Positions 8,033 through 15,449 are shown, numbered from the stretch's first letter. The stretch: 64,000 bases of DNA from Allobosea sp. Leaf344 (GCF_001426225.1 NZ_LMRT01000013.1:520117-584116); one strand, 5' to 3'. Numbers and translations are program-made. The notes: generated from the sequence alone by a model not told the origin.

Positions 8033-9361
8033 TTACTGGAACAGCCGCAATACACCCTGATCGGCCTGGTTGGCGAGCGAAAGCGCGGTCTGCGACAGCT
8101 GCTGGCGCGTGTTGAGAGCCAGCAGGCTGGCGCCCTCGGCGTTCGAATCGGCCGCGACCAGCGTATCGGCGCCGGTGGTGAGGACGTTGGCGAGTTCCTT
8201 GGTGAAATCCTGCCGGGTCTGGGCGATCGAGAGGTTCGAGCCCAGGGTCGAGGACAGGGATTTGAGCGAGGTGAGCGAGCTCGTCAACGCGGCCGTGGCC
8301 CGGTCGAGGTCGAGATCGTTCTGGAAGTTGAAGAAGCCGGCGAGCTGGGTGTTGGTCGCCAGCGAGATGCCGAGATTATCGGCGCTGAGCGTCGAGCCCT
8401 GGATGTCGAGCTTGGTCTGGTTGGTGCCGGTCTTCTCGTTAAAGATGATCGAGAGACGGTCGCCCTGCAGCAGGTTGATGCCGTTGAAGCTCGCATCCTT
8501 GGCGAGCTGGTCGATCTGCGTGCGCAGGTCGTTGAACTGCTGGATCAGATTGGAGCGGACGGCCGAGGTGATGTTCGAGGAGGTGATGGTCGAGGTGCCG
8601 ACCACGGCGTCGGCGGCGAGGAAGCCGATCGCGGTGTTGCCCGTGCCGGTACCGGCCGCCGTGCGCGCGGCCGCGGCGTCTGCGCCGACGCCATAGCCGA
8701 AATCGACGGTCTCGGAGCCGTTGCCCTTGACGTTGAGCTGGCCCTTCTCGTCGATGAAGGCGGTGGCGAGGCCGGATTTGTTGATCTCGTTGACGAGATC
8801 GCGGACCGTGGCGTTGGCATTGGCGAAATTGGCTTCGTAGGTGACCGAGCCGACGGTGATCGAGATCGCCGATTGCGGGCTGGCGCTGGTGTCGAGGCCG
8901 AGGTCGCCGGGGGTCGAGGCGGTCGCGGCATTGGCGACGGCGTCGGCGCTGGCGAGCTTCTTGTCGAGCGCGATGTCCTTCAGGCTCTTGCTGGTGACCG
9001 CCGCCTCGGCCGCCGTCGCGAGCGCCGTGCCGGCCTTGGTCGGACGGTTCTGAGCCGCATCGGCCTGGGCCTGCTTGACCGTCGACTGCAGGGACTGCAC
9101 CAGCTTGGTGATGCTGTCGATGCCCTTGGACGCCGCCTGGATGGTCTGGATGCCGTTGGAAATGCCGTCCAGCAGCCCGTTCAGCTGCGAGGAGCGGTCG
9201 TTCAGCGCGAGCGAGGTGAAATAATTGACCGGATTGTCGATGGCCGAATTGACCTTGCGGCCGGTCGCCAGGCGGTTCTGGATGACCCCCTGCTGGCTGG
9301 TCGTCTGCTGCAGGGTGAGCAGGTTGTTGCGAACGCCGCTTGATAAAATCGGTCCGGCCAT
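8033..9361 (-). CDS. fliC: Flagellin 1 (divergent leader, next to flbT)
   Basis: A 442-residue flagellin. The N-terminal D0/D1 helices (GVRNNLLTLQQTTSQQGVIQ, then NRLATGRKVNSAIDNPVNYF) and the C-terminal D1/D0 helices (TRQQLSQTALSLANQADQGV) are standard. It is 37 bases upstream of flbT, so flagellin 1, flbT and flaF may share a transcript. Its centre (about residues 90-260) is almost identical to flagellin 2, while its two ends have diverged and end in LRLFQ instead of LRLF. Unlike the other three flagellins it lacks the AGAA hairpin; its SD is AGGGG five bases before ATG. It therefore probably escapes whatever control that element exerts. Confidence 0.96.
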   Translation of the reverse strand: MAGPILSSGVRNNLLTLQQTTSQQGVIQNRLATGRKVNSAIDNPVNYFTSLALNDRSSQLNGLLDGISNGIQTIQAASKGIDSITKLVQSLQSTVKQAQADAAQNRPTKAGTALATAAEAAVTSKSLKDIALDKKLASADAVANAATASTPGDLGLDTSASPQSAISITVGSVTYEANFANANATVRDLVNEINKSGLATAFIDEKGQLNVKGNGSETVDFGYGVGADAAAARTAAGTGTGNTAIGFLAADAVVGTSTITSSNITSAVRSNLIQQFNDLRTQIDQLAKDASFNGINLLQGDRLSIIFNEKTGTNQTKLDIQGSTLSADNLGISLATNTQLAGFFNFQNDLDLDRATAALTSSLTSLKSLSSTLGSNLSIAQTRQDFTKELANVLTTGADTLVAADSNAEGASLLALNTRQQLSQTALSLANQADQGVLRLFQ

Positions 9362-9477
9362 TTCAATCCCCTGACGCGCGAATTCATGTTTGGTCTGTTA
9401 GACTTCAGACAATCATTCCTTCTTAGGGATAATAAACCGTTAACAGCGCAAACTGATTGACGCGATTGCGCTTTCGC

Positions 9478-9510
9478 AAAAAAAGGCGGCCGAGCTTTCG
9501 CCCCGCCGCC
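9478..9510 (-). terminator. Intrinsic terminator of flagellin 2
   Basis: On the minus strand: GGCGGC stem with an inner GGGC-GAAA-GCTC helix, closing GCCGCC, then seven T residues. It lies about 55 bases after the flagellin 2 stop and upstream of flagellin 1, so these two genes are separate transcripts. Confidence 0.88.
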
Positions 9511-9563
9511 ATGGTCTTCGACCACATTCTGTGGTTGCCCCGCTCCTGCGGGACGAAGAAGGA

Positions 9564-10886
9564 TCAGAACAGGCGCAGGATCGCCTGGTCGGCCTGGTTC
9601 GAGAGCGACAGAGCGGTCTGCGACAGCTGCTGGCGGGTCTGGAGGGCCAGCAGGCTGGCGGCCTCCTGGTTGCCATCGGCTGCGACGAGGTTGTCGGCAC
9701 CCTGCGACAGCACGCTGGCCAGATCCTTGGTGAAGTCCTGACGGGTCTGGACCACCGAGAGATTGGCGCCCAGCGACGAGGACAGAGACTTCAGCGAGGT
9801 CAAGGCGCCGGTCAGCGACTTGGTGGCGGCATCCAGATCGGAGTCGTTCTGGAAGTTGAAGAAGCCGGTCAGCTGGGTGTTCGTCGCCTGGGAGATGCCG
9901 AGGTTGTCGGCGCTGAGCGTCGAGCCCTGGATGTCCAGCTTGGACTGGTTCGAGCCGGTTTTCTCGTTGAACTGGATCGAGACCTTGTCGCCCTGCAGCA
10001 GGTTGACGCCGTTGAAGCCAGCATCCTTGGCCAGCTGGTCGATCTGCGTACGCAGGTCGTTGAACTGCTGGATGAGGTTCGAGCGGACGGCGGAGGTCAC
10101 GTTCGACGAGGTGAGCGTCGAGGTGCCGACCGCGGCGTCGGCGGCGAGGAAGCCGATCGCCACGTTGCCCGTGCCGGTGCCGGCCGCCGTGCGAGCGGCA
10201 GCGGCGTCGGTGCCGACGCCGTAACCGAAGTCGACGGTCTCGGAGCCGTTGCCCTTGACGTTGAGCTGGCCCTTCTCGTCGACGAAGGCGGTCGCGAGGC
10301 CGGATTTGTTGATCTCGTTGACGAGATCGCGGACCGTCGCGTTGGCGTTGGCGAAGTTGGCTTCATAGGTGGTGGAGCCGACCGTGATCGAGATCGCGGA
10401 CTGCGGGCTGGCGCTGGTGTCGATGCCGATGTCACCAGGGGTCGAAGCGGTCGCCGCGGTGGCGACGGCGTCGGCGCTGGCGAGCTTCTTGTCGAGCGCG
10501 ATATCCTTCAGGCTCTTGCTGGTGACGGCCGCTTCGGCCGCCGTGGCGAGAGCCGTGCCGGCCTTGGTCGGGCGGTTCTGAGCCGCATCGGCCTGAGCCT
10601 GCTTCACGGTCGACTGCAGCGAAGACACCAGCTTGGTGATGCCGTCGATGCCCTTCGAGGCCGACTGGATGGTCTGGATACCGTTGGAAATGCCGTCGAG
10701 CAGGCCGGTCAGCGCCGAGGAACGCTCGTTCAGCGAGGCGGCCGTGAAGAAGTTCACGGGGCTGTCGATGGCGGAGTTGACGCGCTTGCCGGTGGCGAGA
10801 CGGTTCTGGATGGCGCTCGCCTGGGACTGGACCGACGAGAGCGACGAAACGGCGTTACGAACGCCGGAGGAGAGAGTGACAGCCAT
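9564..10886 (-). CDS. fliC: Flagellin 2
   Basis: A 440-residue flagellin starting MAVTLSSGVRNAVSSLSSVQ with SAIQNRLATGKRVNSAID, and ending SLSNQADQAILRLF, the canonical terminal helices that polymerise in the filament core. It has no cysteine or tryptophan. Residues about 90-260 match flagellin 1 almost residue for residue, whereas the termini differ more; this is the reverse of the usual flagellin pattern. Two AGAA mini-hairpins precede the start (10896 and 10911) and an upstream box TGTCGTGACGTCA ends 65 bases before it. It is followed by its own U-rich terminator, so it is monocistronic. Confidence 0.97.
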   Translation of the reverse strand: MAVTLSSGVRNAVSSLSSVQSQASAIQNRLATGKRVNSAIDSPVNFFTAASLNERSSALTGLLDGISNGIQTIQSASKGIDGITKLVSSLQSTVKQAQADAAQNRPTKAGTALATAAEAAVTSKSLKDIALDKKLASADAVATAATASTPGDIGIDTSASPQSAISITVGSTTYEANFANANATVRDLVNEINKSGLATAFVDEKGQLNVKGNGSETVDFGYGVGTDAAAARTAAGTGTGNVAIGFLAADAAVGTSTLTSSNVTSAVRSNLIQQFNDLRTQIDQLAKDAGFNGVNLLQGDKVSIQFNEKTGSNQSKLDIQGSTLSADNLGISQATNTQLTGFFNFQNDSDLDAATKSLTGALTSLKSLSSSLGANLSVVQTRQDFTKDLASVLSQGADNLVAADGNQEAASLLALQTRQQLSQTALSLSNQADQAILRLF

Positions 10887-10895
10887 TGTATCGAG

Positions 10896-10920
10896 CCCTT
10901 CTGGGAGTGTGCCTTCTGGC
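10896..10920 (-). promoter_or_regulatory. Tandem AGAA mini-hairpins in the flagellin 2 leader
   Basis: Two units: CCC-AGAA-GGG (10896-10905), which overlaps the SD 10 nt before ATG, and GCC-AGAA-GGC (10911-10920) five bases further upstream. The outer pair changes from C-G to G-C while pairing is kept. A third hairpin, AGGCC-AGGAC-GGCCT, lies immediately upstream. Confidence 0.6.
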
Positions 10921-10938
10921 GTCAGGCCGTCCTGGCCT

Positions 10939-10951
10939 TGACGTCACGACA
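10939..10951 (-). promoter_or_regulatory. Flagellin upstream box TGTCGTGACGTCA
   Basis: Reads TGTCGTGACGTCA on the coding strand and ends 65 bases before the flagellin 2 ATG. Equivalent TGTCNNNACGTCA boxes are found at the same distance before flagellins 3 and 4. It may be part of the promoter or a regulator site; the sigma factor is not identifiable. Confidence 0.5.
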
Positions 10952-10987
10952 CTCATCCTCGAGCCCGTAACAATTAGTGAATCGCAG

Positions 10988-11010
10988 CCTTCAGTTTTTA
11001 AGTCTGAAGG
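10988..11010. repeat. Inverted repeat upstream of flagellin 2
   Basis: CCTTCAG (10988-10994) and CTGAAGG (11004-11010) around an A/T-rich 9-base loop, about 100 bases upstream of the flagellin 2 start. It could be an operator or a weak terminator for readthrough from flagellin 3; function unknown. Confidence 0.45.
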
Positions 11011-11093
11011 GGCAATGCTGAGCATAGTTAATCAAACTGAAAATCACGTCTCCATTCTTGTAGTACGCGCTTTCGGTCCGCGGAGAGGGCGAA

Positions 11094-11120
11094 TGCGCCG
11101 GCGATCGTCTCGCCGGCGCA
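11094..11120 (-). terminator. Hairpin terminator after flagellin 3
   Basis: An 11-bp perfect stem TGCGCCGGCGA / TCGCCGGCGCA with a 5-base loop, beginning 13 bases after the flagellin 3 stop. There is no U-tract, so termination may be Rho-assisted or the hairpin may protect the 3' end. Confidence 0.65.
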
Positions 11121-11132
11121 AGCTTCGCAGGA

Positions 11133-12431
11133 TCAGAACAGGCGCAGGATCGCCTGGTCCGCCTGGTTGGACAGGGACAAGGCCTGCTGCGACAGCTGCT
11201 GCCGCGTCTGCAGGGCGAGGAGCTTCGCGGCTTCCTCATTGGTGTCGGCCAGAACCAGATCGTCGGCGCCGGCCTTGAGCGTGCTGATCAGATCCTTGGA
11301 GAAATCCTGGCGGGTCTGGACCACGCCGAGATTGGCACCGAAGGTCGAGGCGGTCGAACGGACCGTGGCCAAGGTCGCGGTCAGGCTGTCGGCGGCCTTG
11401 GCCAGGGCACTGTCGCTCTGGAAGTTGATGTTGAAGGTCTCGGTCTTGTCGGTGGTGGCCTTCTTGATGCCGAGCGTGTCGGAATCGATGCTCTGGCCCT
11501 GGATGTCGAGCTTGTTCTGGTTGTTGCCGGTCTTCTCGTTGAAGACGACCGAGAGCTTGTCGCCGGTAAGCAGGTTGATGCCGTTGAAGCTGGCGTCCTT
11601 GGCGAGCTGGTCGATCTGATTGCGCAGATCGTTGAACTGGCTGACCAGCGCGTTGCGCACGGAGCTGACTTCCGGGTCCTTGCCGGTCTTGGCCAGGGTC
11701 TTGTCGAGCCCGAGCTTGTCGTTGGAGCTCGCGGTGTCGCTCTCGGCGGCGAGCTTGGCGGCGGCCGAATCCGCGCCGGTGCCGATGCCGAAGACCAGCT
11801 TGTCGGAGGTCGAGGTCTTGATGGAGAGCTTGCCGTCATCGCCGACGGAAGCGGTCGCCAGGCCCGATTTGTTGATGGAGTCCACCACGTCCTTGACGGT
11901 CGACGTCGCGCTCAGGCTGGTGTCGGTATAGGTCTTCTCGCCGACCGAAAGCTGCAGGTGATAGGCGGCGGGCCCCATGCCGAGCTGCTGGGCGGTGGTG
12001 GTGGTCGCGGCGCCCGCAGTGCCGCCGAGCTGAGCGGCGAGCGTGACCTCGCGCATCGTCTTGCCGGTCGCCGTGACCGAGGCCGCAGTGCCGATGGACG
12101 CGGAGCTGGTGACGGTCGGGCGGCTGCCGATATCGCCCTGCGCCTGCTTGATCGTCGACTGCGCCGACTGCACCAGCTTGGTGATGGCGTCCAGGCCCTT
12201 CGACGCCGCCTGGATCGTCTTGATGCTGTTGCCGATGCTGTCCAGCAGATTGCCGAACTGCCCGGCGCGGGCCGCCAGCGAGCTCGAGGTGAAGTAGTTC
12301 ACGGCGTTGTCGACCGCCGAATTGACCTTCTTGCCGGAGGCCAGGCGCGCCTGCGCTTCCTGGGCGGCGGAGCCGATGCCGGCGAGAGAGGTGAGGGCGT
12401 TGCGGACGCCGGCCGAAACGGAAATGGACAT
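11133..12431 (-). CDS. fliC: Flagellin 3
   Basis: A 432-residue flagellin (MSISVSAGVRNALTSLAGIG at the start, SLSNQADQAILRLF at the end). It forms a close pair with flagellin 4, sharing long stretches around residues 195-330 such as INKSGLATASVGDDGKLSIK, and differs from the flagellin 1/2 pair in the central domain. Two AGAA mini-hairpins lie in the leader; the proximal one covers the SD. A TGTCGCAACGTCA box ends 64 bases before the ATG. It is followed by a strong hairpin and is probably monocistronic. Confidence 0.97.
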   Translation of the reverse strand: MSISVSAGVRNALTSLAGIGSAAQEAQARLASGKKVNSAVDNAVNYFTSSSLAARAGQFGNLLDSIGNSIKTIQAASKGLDAITKLVQSAQSTIKQAQGDIGSRPTVTSSASIGTAASVTATGKTMREVTLAAQLGGTAGAATTTTAQQLGMGPAAYHLQLSVGEKTYTDTSLSATSTVKDVVDSINKSGLATASVGDDGKLSIKTSTSDKLVFGIGTGADSAAAKLAAESDTASSNDKLGLDKTLAKTGKDPEVSSVRNALVSQFNDLRNQIDQLAKDASFNGINLLTGDKLSVVFNEKTGNNQNKLDIQGQSIDSDTLGIKKATTDKTETFNINFQSDSALAKAADSLTATLATVRSTASTFGANLGVVQTRQDFSKDLISTLKAGADDLVLADTNEEAAKLLALQTRQQLSQQALSLSNQADQAILRLF

Positions 12432-12440
12432 GATCAGGAA

Positions 12441-12482
12441 CCCTTCTGGGATGATGTCGACGACGTCGTTTCCTTCTGGAAA
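12441..12482 (-). promoter_or_regulatory. Tandem AGAA mini-hairpins in the flagellin 3 leader
   Basis: The proximal unit CCC-AGAA-GGG (12441-12450) overlaps the SD. The distal unit TTTCC-AGAA-GGAAA (12469-12482) has a perfect 5-bp stem. The different stem bases at identical loops are compensatory and support a folded RNA element. Confidence 0.62.
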
Positions 12483-12495
12483 TGACGTTGCGACA
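12483..12495 (-). promoter_or_regulatory. Flagellin upstream box TGTCGCAACGTCA
   Basis: The same box as at 10939, ending 64 bases before the flagellin 3 ATG and directly adjoining the distal AGAA hairpin. The identical sequence recurs at 14238-14250 before flagellin 4. Confidence 0.5.
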
Positions 12496-12656
12496 CTGGG
12501 TTCGGTTGTCGCTAAAAATCGTAAATTTCGGAGCTGAGATTATAACTGACGCAGCGGAATTATTGACATGCTTAATCAATGATTAGCGCTCTCGCAGGGG
12601 GGCGGAGGAGGGCAACCGAGATGAGCGGCGGGTCGTCTGGGCGACGATCCGATCGT

Positions 12657-12679
12657 CGCCGGCAGCCGGCGGCTTTTTT
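12657..12679 (+). terminator. Orphan plus-strand intrinsic terminator
   Basis: CGCCGG-CAG-CCGGCG followed by GC and six T residues on the plus strand, inside the 391-base gap between flagellins 3 and 4, where no plus-strand gene is seen. It would end a short transcript antisense to the flagellin 3 upstream region; a TTGACA lies at 12563-12568 but no matching -10 is evident. Confidence 0.5.
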
Positions 12680-12773
12680 CGCAGGGGGAAATTTGTCTCG
12701 GTGCCAGAGGCGCCTGGAGGCGGCGCGTCACCGGAGGGGGTGGGCGGGCCGGCGTTAGGCCGGACAGGCCTGC

Positions 12774-12798
12774 GGCCGGCCGGGGAGGCCGGCCGGCC
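12774..12798 (-). terminator. Hairpin after flagellin 4
   Basis: A perfect 10-bp stem GGCCGGCCGG / CCGGCCGGCC with a 5-base loop, 25 bases downstream of the flagellin 4 stop. There is no U-tract. The rest of the 12432-12822 gap holds the flagellin 3 leader and upstream box, the plus-strand terminator at 12657 and no recognisable gene. Confidence 0.6.
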
Positions 12799-12822
12799 CT
12801 GCTTCGTCGAATGCGGAACGGA

Positions 12823-14121
12823 TCAGGAGAACAGGCGCAGGATCGCCTGGTCGGCCTGGTTGGACAGGGACAAGGCCTGCTGCGACAGCTGCTGCCGCGT
12901 CTGCAGAGCGAGGAGCTTGGCGCCTTCCTCATTGGTGTCGGCCAGCACCAGATCATCGGCACCGGCCTTCAGCCCGCTGATCAGCTCCTTGGAGAAATCC
13001 TGGCGCGTCTGCACCACGCCGAGATTGGCGCCGAAGGTCGAGGCGGTCGAGCGCAGCGTGGCGAGCACCGCCGTCAGGGCGTCGGCCGTCTTGGCGAGCG
13101 AGCTGTCGCTCTGGAAGTTGATGTTGAAGGTCTCGGTCTTGTCGGTGGTGGCCTTCTTGATGCCCAGCGTGTCAGAGTCGATGTTCTGGCCCTGGACATC
13201 GAGCTTGTTCTGGTTGTTGCCGGTCTTCTCGTTGAAGATCACCGAGAGCTTGTCGCCGGTGAGCAGGTTGATGCCGTTATAGCTGGCGTCCTTGGCGAGC
13301 TGGTCGATCTGCGTGCGCAGATCATTGAACTGGCTGACCAGCGCGTTGCGCACGGCGCTGACTTCCGGCTCCTTGCCGGTCTTGGCCAGGGTCTTGTCGA
13401 GCCCGAACTTGTCGTTGGAATTCGCCGTGTCGCTCTCCGCGGCGAGCTTGGCGGCGGCCGAATCCGCGCCGGTGCCGATGCCGAAGGTCAGCTTGTCGGA
13501 GGTCGAGGTCTTGATGGAGAGTTTGCCGTCATCGCCGACGGAAGCGGTCGCCAGGCCCGATTTGTTGATCGAGGCGACGATGTCCTTGATCGTCGCGGAT
13601 TGCGAAAAGTTCTCGGTATAGGTCTTGTCGCCGACCGCGAGGGAAAGAGTGTAGGCAGGCCCGGCGATGCCGAGCTTCTGGTTGGCGGTGGTCGTCGCAT
13701 CGCCCGCGGGACCACCGATTTCGGTCGAAAGCGTCACATCCTTGAGGGATTTGCCGGTCGCGGTGACGGAGTTCGCCGTGCCGATGGCCGCGGCGCCGGT
13801 GACGGCGGGGCGGCTGCCGATATCGCCCTGCGCCTGCTTGATCGTCGACTGGGCCGACTGCACCAGCTTGATGATCGCATCCAGGCCCTTGGAGGCGGTC
13901 TGGATGGTCTTGATCCCGGCTCCGATGCCGTCGAGCAGATTGGTGAAGCTGAGGGCGCGGGAGCGCAGCTGCGCGGAGGTGAAATAGTTGACGGCGTTGT
14001 CGATCGCCGAATTGACCTTCTTGCCGGTCGACAGGCGGTACTGCGATTCCTGCGCGGCGGATCCGATATTCGCGAGAGAGGAGAGGGCGTTGCGGACGCC
14101 GACGGACAGAGATGCGGACAT
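12823..14121 (-). CDS. fliC: Flagellin 4
   Basis: A 432-residue flagellin. The frame is open further upstream, but the ATG at 14121 gives the family start MSASLSVGVRNALSSLANIG and has an SD 10 bases before it. The C-terminus ends SLSNQADQAILRLFS. It is the sister of flagellin 3 and was probably produced by tandem duplication. One AGAA mini-hairpin (14131-14140) covers the SD. At the position where flagellin 3 has its second AGAA unit, flagellin 4 has a different inverted repeat, TTCGGAA-CA-TTCCGAA (14156-14171). Upstream TGTCNNNACGTCA boxes lie at 14174 and 14238. Confidence 0.96.
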   Translation of the reverse strand: MSASLSVGVRNALSSLANIGSAAQESQYRLSTGKKVNSAIDNAVNYFTSAQLRSRALSFTNLLDGIGAGIKTIQTASKGLDAIIKLVQSAQSTIKQAQGDIGSRPAVTGAAAIGTANSVTATGKSLKDVTLSTEIGGPAGDATTTANQKLGIAGPAYTLSLAVGDKTYTENFSQSATIKDIVASINKSGLATASVGDDGKLSIKTSTSDKLTFGIGTGADSAAAKLAAESDTANSNDKFGLDKTLAKTGKEPEVSAVRNALVSQFNDLRTQIDQLAKDASYNGINLLTGDKLSVIFNEKTGNNQNKLDVQGQNIDSDTLGIKKATTDKTETFNINFQSDSSLAKTADALTAVLATLRSTASTFGANLGVVQTRQDFSKELISGLKAGADDLVLADTNEEGAKLLALQTRQQLSQQALSLSNQADQAILRLFS

Positions 14122-14130
14122 GCTCGAAAA

Positions 14131-14140
14131 CCCTTCTGGG
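14131..14140 (-). promoter_or_regulatory. AGAA mini-hairpin in the flagellin 4 leader
   Basis: CCC-AGAA-GGG, 10 nt before the ATG from its conserved GG, exactly as in flagellins 2 and 3. Confidence 0.58.
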
Positions 14141-14155
14141 ACAGCGTCCTTCGAC

Positions 14156-14171
14156 TTCGGAACATTCCGAA
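14156..14171. repeat. Inverted repeat in the flagellin 4 leader
   Basis: TTCGGAA-CA-TTCCGAA, a 7-bp perfect inverted repeat located where flagellin 3 carries its distal AGAA hairpin. It may be a structural equivalent without the conserved loop. Confidence 0.5.
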
Positions 14172-14173
14172 AA

Positions 14174-14186
14174 TGACGTAAGGACA
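14174..14186 (-). promoter_or_regulatory. Flagellin upstream box TGTCCTTACGTCA
   Basis: Ends 65 bases before the flagellin 4 ATG, matching the position of the equivalent boxes at flagellins 2 and 3. A second, more canonical copy (TGTCGCAACGTCA) lies at 14238-14250. Confidence 0.45.
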
Positions 14187-14346
14187 ATTGCAGGGTTTGT
14201 CGAAAAGAATGGTTAACGAGTAAGCATGTTATTGAACTGACGTTGCGACATGTTCGTCATGGTTAACGGGAGGTGACCGGCCCGCAAGCGCCGGAACGCA
14301 AAACGCCCGCACGAGGCGGGCGTCGATCCGTCGTCGAGGAGGGGGC

Positions 14347-14763
14347 TCAGGCCGTCTGGGCGAGATCCGAGGAGGCGCTGGCCTTGCGTTCGAGGGCGCG
14401 CTCCGCCAGCTGCCTGGAGAAGATCCTCAGCTTCAGCAGCGTCTCGTCCGGCAGCTGCGACACGGTCTCACCGGTCTCGGGATCGAGCCGCTCGAGCACC
14501 ACCGTCTGCGTCTCGGGCTCGATGACGAGCCGATCCTTGGCGGTCTGCAGGCGCGATTGCTGATCGCTGGCCGCCCGCTGCTGGGCGCGCTGGTCCTTCT
14601 GCTGGATATCGACGCGGACGGCGTCCCCGGCTTTCAGGGACTGGACGGTCCGGTCCGGCGAGAGCTCGACCGGGACGCTGTTGCGCGTCGCGATGACGTC
14701 GGCGCGGACAACGGCTGGCGTCCCGCTGACCGGCGCACTTCTGTTGGCGCCGCTGAAGTCCAT
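14347..14763 (-). CDS. FlaG-like flagellar protein
   Basis: A 138-residue protein. The ATG at 14763 (MDFSGANRSAPVSGTPAVVR) is preferred over upstream in-frame starts because a GGAG SD lies before it. The C-terminal half holds VIEPETQTVVLERLDPETGE followed by TVSQLPDETLLKL, which resembles the FlaG domain (V-x-D-x-x-T-G-E-V-x-x-Q-I-P). FlaG proteins influence filament length or export in other bacteria. The gene stands between the flagellins and the flgI-flgJ-flgN operon and shares the AGAA mini-hairpin over its SD with the flagellins, which argues for co-regulation. Residues 75-95 are Gln-rich. Family assignment is moderate. Confidence 0.62.
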   Translation of the reverse strand: MDFSGANRSAPVSGTPAVVRADVIATRNSVPVELSPDRTVQSLKAGDAVRVDIQQKDQRAQQRAASDQQSRLQTAKDRLVIEPETQTVVLERLDPETGETVSQLPDETLLKLRIFSRQLAERALERKASASSDLAQTA

Positions 14764-14768
14764 GGCAC

Positions 14769-14782
14769 ACTCCTTCTGGAGT
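14769..14782 (-). promoter_or_regulatory. AGAA mini-hairpin at the FlaG-like start
   Basis: ACTCC-AGAA-GGAGT in the mRNA, a perfect 5-bp stem holding the SD (GGAG), with the conserved GG 8 nt before the ATG. Its third to fifth base pairs differ from all flagellin copies yet remain paired. Confidence 0.58.
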
Positions 14783-14960
14783 TTCGGCCGGCCCGACGGC
14801 CGACGGCCTGCTCGGGGCGGGGAACATACCCCACCTCTACACCTCAAGGTGGCACAGGGATCTGAATTCCCCGTAAGGAAATTAGGTCAATTTTTATAGT
14901 TTATGTGGCAGCCGCCCATTTTGCCGACCAGGCCGCGACGGGGCCAGCCGGCGCGTCCGC

Positions 14961-15449
14961 TCAGAGCTGCCGGGAAATCACCAGCGGGCCGGAATTCGGC
15001 CGGACGAAAGCGCCGGCGCCGACCGTCGCCGTCGGACCATAACCCGCGGCGCGGGACGGGCGGTTGGCGTCGCTCGCCAGTTCGCGGACGATCGTCTCCG
15101 AGACGGCGCGCGCCGTGGCGAGCACCAGCTGGTTGGTCTCGACCAGCCCCTGGAAGCCGCCATGGGCCTCCTTCAGCCGCCTGACCTGGTCCGGAGCGAA
15201 GCGGGCGAGAGCGACGGCGTTGAGCTTCACCTGCTCGACCCCGCGCATATAGATGCCGGCGAGTTCCGCCTTGCGCGGCTCGCGCTGCATCGCCTCGGGC
15301 AGACGCCCGGCGCGGACGAGCTCGGTCTCCTCGCCGATCAGATGCGACAGCGCCGCCAGCGTCTCGAGCACGGCCTCGATCAGCGCGCGCGCCTCGAGGG
15401 CGCTGGCGATGCGCGGCCTCTCGTCGAGAACGCGTTTAGCGACCGACAT
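14961..15449 (-). CDS. FlgN-like flagellar export chaperone
   Basis: A 162-residue, mostly helical protein starting MSVAKRVLDERPRIASALEA. The pattern LSHLIGEETELVRAGRLPEA followed by MQREPRKAELAGIYMRGVEQ resembles the FlgN family (short helices with an E-x-x-L-x-x-G segment and a Lys-rich turn). FlgN proteins are cytoplasmic chaperones for FlgK and FlgL. The start overlaps the end of the flgJ-like gene by 14 bases, so it belongs to the flgI-flgJ-like operon. The C-terminal 30 residues are Gly/Pro-rich. In related alphaproteobacteria the gene at this place is annotated FlbY or FlgN-like; the assignment rests on context plus weak similarity. Confidence 0.6.
   Translation of the reverse strand: MSVAKRVLDERPRIASALEARALIEAVLETLAALSHLIGEETELVRAGRLPEAMQREPRKAELAGIYMRGVEQVKLNAVALARFAPDQVRRLKEAHGGFQGLVETNQLVLATARAVSETIVRELASDANRPSRAAGYGPTATVGAGAFVRPNSGPLVISRQL

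Noticed and set aside
7862..14181. Long plus-strand open frames over the flagellins (for example 7862-9343, 9531-10970 and 12811-14181)
   Set aside because: They resemble one another only because the flagellin genes beneath are paralogous; the minus-strand frames are unambiguous flagellins.
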